The notes below the pieces were generated by a model, which saw only the letters and a program-made list of their open reading frames with translations, was not told the origin of the DNA and searched no databases. From NCBI GenBank assembly GCA_030453055.1, contig JAKDLC010000142.1, forward strand, positions 1 through 5,915: DNA of 5,915 bases, given 5' to 3'. Every line of letters begins with the position of its first letter. Within the stretch, counting starts at the first letter, position 1. This DNA comes from Nitrosospira sp. (GTDB lineage: Bacteria; Pseudomonadota; Gammaproteobacteria; Burkholderiales; Nitrosomonadaceae). This document shows positions 4,577-5,915 of this stretch, piece by piece. The position numbers and the translations under genes were made by a program.

Positions 4577-5134
4577 ATGATCGCCGATATCAAGAAATCT
4601 GCTGAACAGAAAATGCAAAAAAGCCTGGAGGCGTTGAAACTGGATCTGGGCAAAGTACGAACCGGCCGAGCCCACACCGGCCTGCTGGATCATATCGCAG
4701 TCGATTATTATGGCGCGCCCACACTCATTAGTCAGTTGGCTAACATCAGTTTGGCGGATGCGCGTACTATCACCGTAGCGCCTTGGGAAAAGAAAATGCT
4801 GAGTGCGATCGAAAAAGCGATTCGCAGCGCCGATCTGGGGCTCAACCCCGTAACCGTAGGCGAAATGATTCGTGTACCTATGCCGCCACTTACCGAGGAG
4901 CGCCGTCGCGATCTCACCAAGGTCGTGAAGCATGAGGCCGAAACCGCGCGAATAGCGATGCGCAATGTCCGTCGTGACGCGAACGCCCATCTGAAGGAGT
5001 TGCTCAAGGAAAAAAAGATCGCCGAGGACGATGAACGTCGCGGACAGGATGAGATTCAGAAACTTACCGATCGCCACATCGCGGAAATAGACAAACTATT
5101 GCAGATCAAGGAAGCTGAGTTGATGGCAATCTGA
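4577..5134 (+). CDS. frr: Ribosome recycling factor
   Basis: A 185-residue protein, exactly the E. coli RRF length. With EF-G it splits the post-termination ribosome into subunits. Domain I, the three-helix bundle, is residues 1-29 plus about 106-185; domain II, the beta domain, is about 30-105. Diagnostic stretches are [13 protein letters not shown] (26-38), VDYYGAPT (42-49), [20 protein letters not shown] (85-104), [11 protein letters not shown] (105-115) and VRRDAN (131-136), which includes the Arg132 position important for 50S binding. The end [14 protein letters not shown] matches the family. ATG 4577 gives the canonical MI.DIKK start, but no Shine-Dalgarno precedes it. Codons 145-147 contain A AAA AAG in the reading phase, the classic -1 slippery heptamer (5011-5017), discussed in the findings. 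Essential in bacteria. Confidence 0.98.
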   Translation: MIADIKKSAEQKMQKSLEALKLDLGKVRTGRAHTGLLDHIAVDYYGAPTLISQLANISLADARTITVAPWEKKMLSAIEKAIRSADLGLNPVTVGEMIRVPMPPLTEERRRDLTKVVKHEAETARIAMRNVRRDANAHLKELLKEKKIAEDDERRGQDEIQKLTDRHIAEIDKLLQIKEAELMAI

Positions 5135-5178
5135 TGTAAAGCGACGCTGGTAGCCATCAATCCAACTATATTACGTCC

Positions 5179-5915
5179 ATGCCGCTTACCACGAGTTCAA
5201 CCCGCGAAATACCTGAAACCGGCACGATTCCCCGGCACATCGCCATCATCATGGATGGCAATGGCCGCTGGGCGAAAAACCGCTTCATGCCGCGAGTGGC
5301 GGGACATAAGCGCGGTGTGGAGACCGTGCGAACCGCTATCAAGGCCTGTGTTGAACGCGGTGTGGAGTATCTCACTTTATTCGCTTTCAGTAGCGAGAAC
5401 TGGCGCAGGCCAACCGACGAAGTCACGTTCCTGATGCAGCTTTTCATAACGGTGCTGGAGCAGGAGGTCGCCAAACTGCACGAGAACGGCATTTGTTTCA
5501 AGGTGATCGGTGATTTGTCGAAATTCGAGCCTAGAATAGTCGAGTTCATTCGTAACGGAGAGACTCTGACCGCGGCCAACACACGCTTTACGCTAACCGT
5601 TGCAGCCAATTACGGCGGGCGCTGGGACATCATGCAAGCCATTCACAAAATGCTGGAGCAACGTCCCGAATTAGCAACCCGCTTCGGCGAAAAAGATTTG
5701 ATGCCGTATTTTGCATTGAACTATGCTCCCGAACCCGATTTATTTATTCGCACCGGTGGCGAAAAGCGCATCAGCAATTTTCTATTATGGCAATTGGCCT
5801 ATACGGAGCTGTATTTTACCGACACCCTCAGGCCGGATTTTGATCCACGCGCACATGAGCACGCCATTCAGTCCTACAAGAAACGCGAACGCCGTTTTGG
5901 ACGCACCAGCGAACA
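5179..5915 (+). CDS. uppS: Undecaprenyl diphosphate synthase (cis-prenyltransferase), 3' end cut by window
   Basis: The open frame gives 245 residues to the window edge without a stop; family members are about 250, so only a few residues should be missing. The enzyme condenses eight isopentenyl units in cis onto farnesyl diphosphate to make the C55 carrier for peptidoglycan and other envelope polymers. Motifs: [19 protein letters not shown] (17-35) with the Mg-binding Asp26 in the same position as in E. coli, AGHKRGVE (41-48), the flexible-loop region [13 protein letters not shown] (66-78), FKVIGDLS, and the second substrate/metal region [19 protein letters not shown] (187-205) followed by AYTELYF. 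The start ATG 5179 is 44 bases after the frr stop and lacks a Shine-Dalgarno; M25 is inside the catalytic motif and cannot be the start. In this gene order cdsA would normally follow. Confidence 0.97.
   Translation, partial: MPLTTSSTREIPETGTIPRHIAIIMDGNGRWAKNRFMPRVAGHKRGVETVRTAIKACVERGVEYLTLFAFSSENWRRPTDEVTFLMQLFITVLEQEVAKLHENGICFKVIGDLSKFEPRIVEFIRNGETLTAANTRFTLTVAANYGGRWDIMQAIHKMLEQRPELATRFGEKDLMPYFALNYAPEPDLFIRTGGEKRISNFLLWQLAYTELYFTDTLRPDFDPRAHEHAIQSYKKRERRFGRTSE

Noticed and set aside
4532..5077. Antisense reading frame of 181 codons in frr
   Set aside because: It lies fully opposite frr, with composition typical of a complementary frame and no start signal.

Overview
The window reads as chromosomal DNA of a betaproteobacterium. 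The S2, EF-Ts, UMP kinase, RRF and UPP synthase proteins are all of proteobacterial type, and the order rpsB-tsf-pyrH-frr-uppS is the standard one there. The S2 start ([20 protein letters not shown]) and the EF-Ts tail ([17 protein letters not shown]) look betaproteobacterial. A Nitrosospira/Nitrosomonas-like ammonia oxidiser is my best guess, from remembered sequence flavour only.

Left edge (1-215): mobile-element debris. It holds a perfect 8-bp hairpin, two 10-bp repeats spaced 22 bp apart that resemble the end of an IS21-family element, and a twice-frameshifted scrap of a serine recombinase (resolvase). Minus strand (200-1456): a three-gene membrane stress cassette. In transcription order it is a DUF883/ElaB/YqjD-type tail-anchored protein, a YqjE/holin-like two-helix membrane protein, and a small YqjK-like protein. 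The last gene ends inside the resolvase scrap, so its C-terminus may have been rewritten by the insertion.

Region 1457-1890 is the divergent intergenic region. It carries a good extended -10 promoter with a GC-rich discriminator for rpsB, then a leader of about 180 nt rich in secondary structure. The leader has a perfect 15-bp inverted repeat, competing alternative pairings, and a 7-bp hairpin ending just before the rpsB Shine-Dalgarno. This is the most interesting non-coding part of the window and a good candidate for autogenous control by S2.

Plus strand (1891-5915): rpsB, a 241-bp spacer with two tandem duplications and a dispersed repeat, then tsf, pyrH, frr and uppS (cut by the window end). 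The operon links translation (S2, EF-Ts, RRF) with UMP phosphorylation and synthesis of the undecaprenyl carrier for the cell wall. rpsB and tsf have clear ribosome binding sites, while pyrH, frr and uppS do not. The divergent DUF883 protein belongs to a family whose E. coli member YqjD binds ribosomes at the inner membrane, so both sides of the intergenic region may bear on ribosome supply. I found no evidence of an entirely new gene system. The novel candidates are the rpsB leader, the small repeats and the insertion scar.
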